Shown piece after piece: positions 54,238 through 55,534 of a stretch of 55,534 nt of DNA (positions within the stretch are counted from its first letter, which is position 1; each line of letters starts with the position of its first letter). The notes below the pieces were generated by a model. It ran no database searches, was not told the DNA's origin, and saw only the letters and a list, made by a program, of their open reading frames with translations. The stretch spans positions 1-55,534 of the forward strand of contig JAJRTF010000106.1 in assembly GCA_021545585.1 (NCBI GenBank), read 5' to 3'. The position numbers were made by a program, and so were the translations under genes. The stretch comes from Zetaproteobacteria bacterium (GTDB lineage Bacteria; Pseudomonadota; Zetaproteobacteria; Mariprofundales; Mariprofundaceae).

Positions 54238-54558
54238 TCAGGCCTCGCCATCAGCCGGAAGGCATGCTTCCGGGCAATAGATATGCTTGAGTACATGCAC
54301 CAGCTCAAGGAACTCGGGGTTGGCGATCCGGTAGTATACCTGCTGGCCCCGTTTTTCATTACTGATAATGCCCATCATGCGCATCTTGGCCAGATGCTGG
54401 GAAAGATTGGATTGTGATGCTCCCGTCGCCTTGATCAGATCATTAACGCACATCGGGCCAGCCATCAGATGACAGAGTACGCTCAGGCGAACCTCATGGG
54501 CAATGGCCCGCAAGCCCTCGCTGGCCTGTTGAATATTTTCTTTTGGTATCACGTCCAT
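54238..54558 (-). CDS. ArsR/BigR-type transcriptional repressor
   Basis: This is a 106-residue winged-helix regulator of the ArsR family: EGLRAIAHEVRLSVLCHLMAG, then the recognition helix ATGASQSNLSQHLAKMR and wing NEKRGQQVYYR. Cysteines at 29 and 37 in the early helices and 95 and 99 at the C-terminal end (HIYCPEAC) could form the disulfide or tetrasulfide switch seen in BigR/SqrR sulfide sensors, or bind metal. Being first in the cluster, it probably represses itself and the pump and sulfur genes. The only good start is the ATG at 54558, almost at the predicted transcription start. Confidence 0.9.
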   Translation of the reverse strand: MDVIPKENIQQASEGLRAIAHEVRLSVLCHLMAGPMCVNDLIKATGASQSNLSQHLAKMRMMGIISNEKRGQQVYYRIANPEFLELVHVLKHIYCPEACLPADGEA

Positions 54559-54565
54559 GCGGCGG

Positions 54566-54594
54566 AATATATACTCACATGCTAATATAAGCAA
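54566..54594 (-). promoter_or_regulatory. arsR promoter with overlapping operator-like dyad
   Basis: On the minus strand: -35 TTGCTT at 54589-54594, a 17-bp spacer and -10 TATATT at 54566-54571. An imperfect dyad (TATATNNNCA arms) covers 54568-54589, between and over the promoter elements, a natural site for ArsR-dimer repression. The predicted transcript starts about 54559, one base before the arsR ATG, so the mRNA would be leaderless. Confidence 0.65.
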
Positions 54595-54611
54595 GTTCTA
54601 ATCTAGAATAA

Positions 54612-55193
54612 CTATTGCCCGATGGATTTACCCACCCGTGGAATAAAAGCCGGCACACGCCTGCGATAATCGGCATAATCGGGATGCGCGGCCAGCATGC
54701 GCCGTTCTTCGAACCGAGCCCCGATAACAAAATACAGACTGATCACCAAAGCCAGATTGATACTGTTCAGCGTATGCGCCGGGCTGGCCAGCAAGGCCAG
54801 CATGACGCCGCTGTACATCGGATGGCGCATCAGCCGGTACACCCCCGCCTCATAGAAAGCCTCGCCGCTCTCCGGCACGGGCTTCAAACCGATGAAAACA
54901 CCGGCATCAACGTCACGAAAGGAAAGCAGTGCCACGGCCAGCCCCGCCAGCTGCAGGCTCAGCATCAACCAGTTCAACCATCCTTCCAGTCGGTAAAGCG
55001 GCGCATCGGGCAGCATATGCACAAACAGCAGCCATATCCCGGTCAGCACCAGCGCCAGCAGGCTATAGGTCAGACGATAGGCCTGAATGCCGATACCACG
55101 CTCATACAGGGCTGTCTTGATCTGCTCCGCAGCCAGCAAACTGTGAATCAGTCCGAACAGCAGACCCGTCAACCATATCCAGAACACACTCAT
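54612..55193 (-). CDS. NnrU/isoprenylcysteine methyltransferase-like membrane protein
   Basis: This 193-residue protein has about five hydrophobic helices and the C-terminal signature of the ICMT/PEMT/NnrU group: YRLMRHPMYSGVML near 117-130 and FEERRMLAAHPDYADYRRRV near 160-179, which form the SAM and lipid-head-group site in relatives. The substrate is unknown. It lies upstream of arsR on the same strand with an 18-bp gap, but arsR has its own promoter. Confidence 0.85.
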   Translation of the reverse strand: MSVFWIWLTGLLFGLIHSLLAAEQIKTALYERGIGIQAYRLTYSLLALVLTGIWLLFVHMLPDAPLYRLEGWLNWLMLSLQLAGLAVALLSFRDVDAGVFIGLKPVPESGEAFYEAGVYRLMRHPMYSGVMLALLASPAHTLNSINLALVISLYFVIGARFEERRMLAAHPDYADYRRRVPAFIPRVGKSIGQ

Positions 55194-55253
55194 CGGACAA
55201 TCACAGCTTTACCCGGCACAGTCCCAGCCAGTGGCAATATTATCAGGCACATA

Positions 55254-55412
55254 ATGGTAACCATACCACAGATCATCGCTACTGCGTTACATGACATCCG
55301 CACGCGTCATAGCCATTTGTTTTTAATACTCGGCACAGTTGGTGCCATATTATTAGCGGTGAAGTTGGTTGATAGCGGAATTATGCAAAGCATGAGAGGT
55401 GGACCCCATTGA
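55254..55412 (+). CDS. Small single-helix membrane ORF cut by an IS element
   Basis: This encodes 52 codons with one strong hydrophobic helix (LFLILGTVGAILLAVKLV, about 22-39) after a basic segment (DIRTRHSH). The last codons (after GIMQSMR) come from the start of the IS3-like end at 55401, so the original protein was probably longer or ended differently. No family recognised; it may not be functional. Confidence 0.4.
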   Translation: MVTIPQIIATALHDIRTRHSHLFLILGTVGAILLAVKLVDSGIMQSMRGGPH

Positions 55413-55534
55413 TGGGACAGTTTGGTCGGCCATTTAAGGTGTGCTCCTCACTGTTTATTATCCATCATCATGCGGCCTTCAGGGCCGCCGCTGTGCCGAA
55501 GTATAGCTCGGCGGGTGTCTTTCCATCCGGCGCC
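55401..55534 (-). mobile_element. IS3-family-like insertion sequence, terminal part (partial)
   Basis: The end begins TGGACCCCATTGATGGGAC at 55401, a TG-type terminal repeat like those of IS3-family elements, and is followed inward by the 3' end of a transposase gene. The element runs past the window edge. Confidence 0.7.
55468..55534 (-). CDS. IS3-type transposase OrfB, C-terminal end (partial)
   Basis: The minus-strand frame reads APDGKTPAELYFGTAAAL to a TGA at 55468-55470. The GKTPAELYFG segment is the typical C-terminal end of IS3-family integrase-like transposases. Only about 21 residues lie in the window. Confidence 0.75.
   Translation of the reverse strand, partial: APDGKTPAELYFGTAAALKAA

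Noticed and set aside
54615-55250. A long plus-strand open frame upstream of the small membrane ORF
   Set aside because: This part is the antisense shadow of the NnrU/ICMT-like gene. Only the segment from the ATG at 55254 lies outside that gene.

Overview
This is about 55.5 kb of chromosome from a Gram-negative proteobacterium. Outer-membrane genes (Mla-type lipid transport, a TolC/RND pump, lipoproteins), ZapD, YacG, NtrB/NtrC and the partial 16S sequence all point that way. The 16S fragment looks gamma- or zetaproteobacterial to me. System II cytochrome c maturation (ResB/CcsA), the nifR3(dusB)-ntrB-ntrC gene order and a sulfide-oxidation cluster would suit a chemolithotrophic lineage such as Zetaproteobacteria or a sulfur-oxidising gammaproteobacterium. 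I cannot fix the genus from sequence alone.

Layout. 1-871: 5' end of a 16S rRNA gene (minus strand) with its leader, a boxA-like site and three tandem promoters spaced 103-104 bp apart. 872-9566: housekeeping genes (tyrS, anmK, an MscS-like channel, rnhA, a lipase-like lipoprotein, yciB, an orphan AbrB-like protein, ilvE). 9668-15505: an mlaFEDC lipid-transport operon ending in a 1021-residue AsmA/YhdP-like protein. 15567-20665: dnaQ, tRNA-Gly(CCC), an odd ABC-like ATPase, zapD, yacG, a Maf-type pyrophosphatase, hemC and rsmD. 20694-30300: a response regulator with a degenerate GGDEF domain, an active/inactive M16 protease pair, purH, a SulP transporter whose stop codon lies in a 181-bp MITE-like element, purD-purE and a TsaC-like gene. 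30315-35386: resB-ccsA, galU, tsaB and a low-molecular-weight phosphatase. 35388-40994: dusB-ntrB-ntrC, engB, a small ferredoxin-like protein and a divergent hemF.

The most unusual part is 41013-54594, all on the minus strand. An ArsR/BigR-type repressor with several cysteines, with a promoter/operator that suggests a leaderless mRNA, heads a tightly coupled series: TolC-like channel, membrane fusion protein, RND pump, membrane-anchored c-type cytochrome, DUF2892 protein, three rhodaneses (membrane, lipoprotein, cytoplasmic), a TauE/SafE transporter, a DUF302 protein, sulfide:quinone oxidoreductase, a CxxC AhpD-like protein, three small membrane proteins, a TPMT-like methyltransferase and an RquA-like (rhodoquinone synthesis) methyltransferase. 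I infer a sulfide/persulfide handling and quinone-linked respiratory module joined to an efflux pump.

Two genes in this cluster, the TauE/SafE transporter and rquA, are each interrupted by one in-frame TAG where the frame otherwise stays open and matches the family. They are either recent pseudogenes or read through. The window ends in the terminal part of an IS3-family-like element that has cut off a small membrane ORF.
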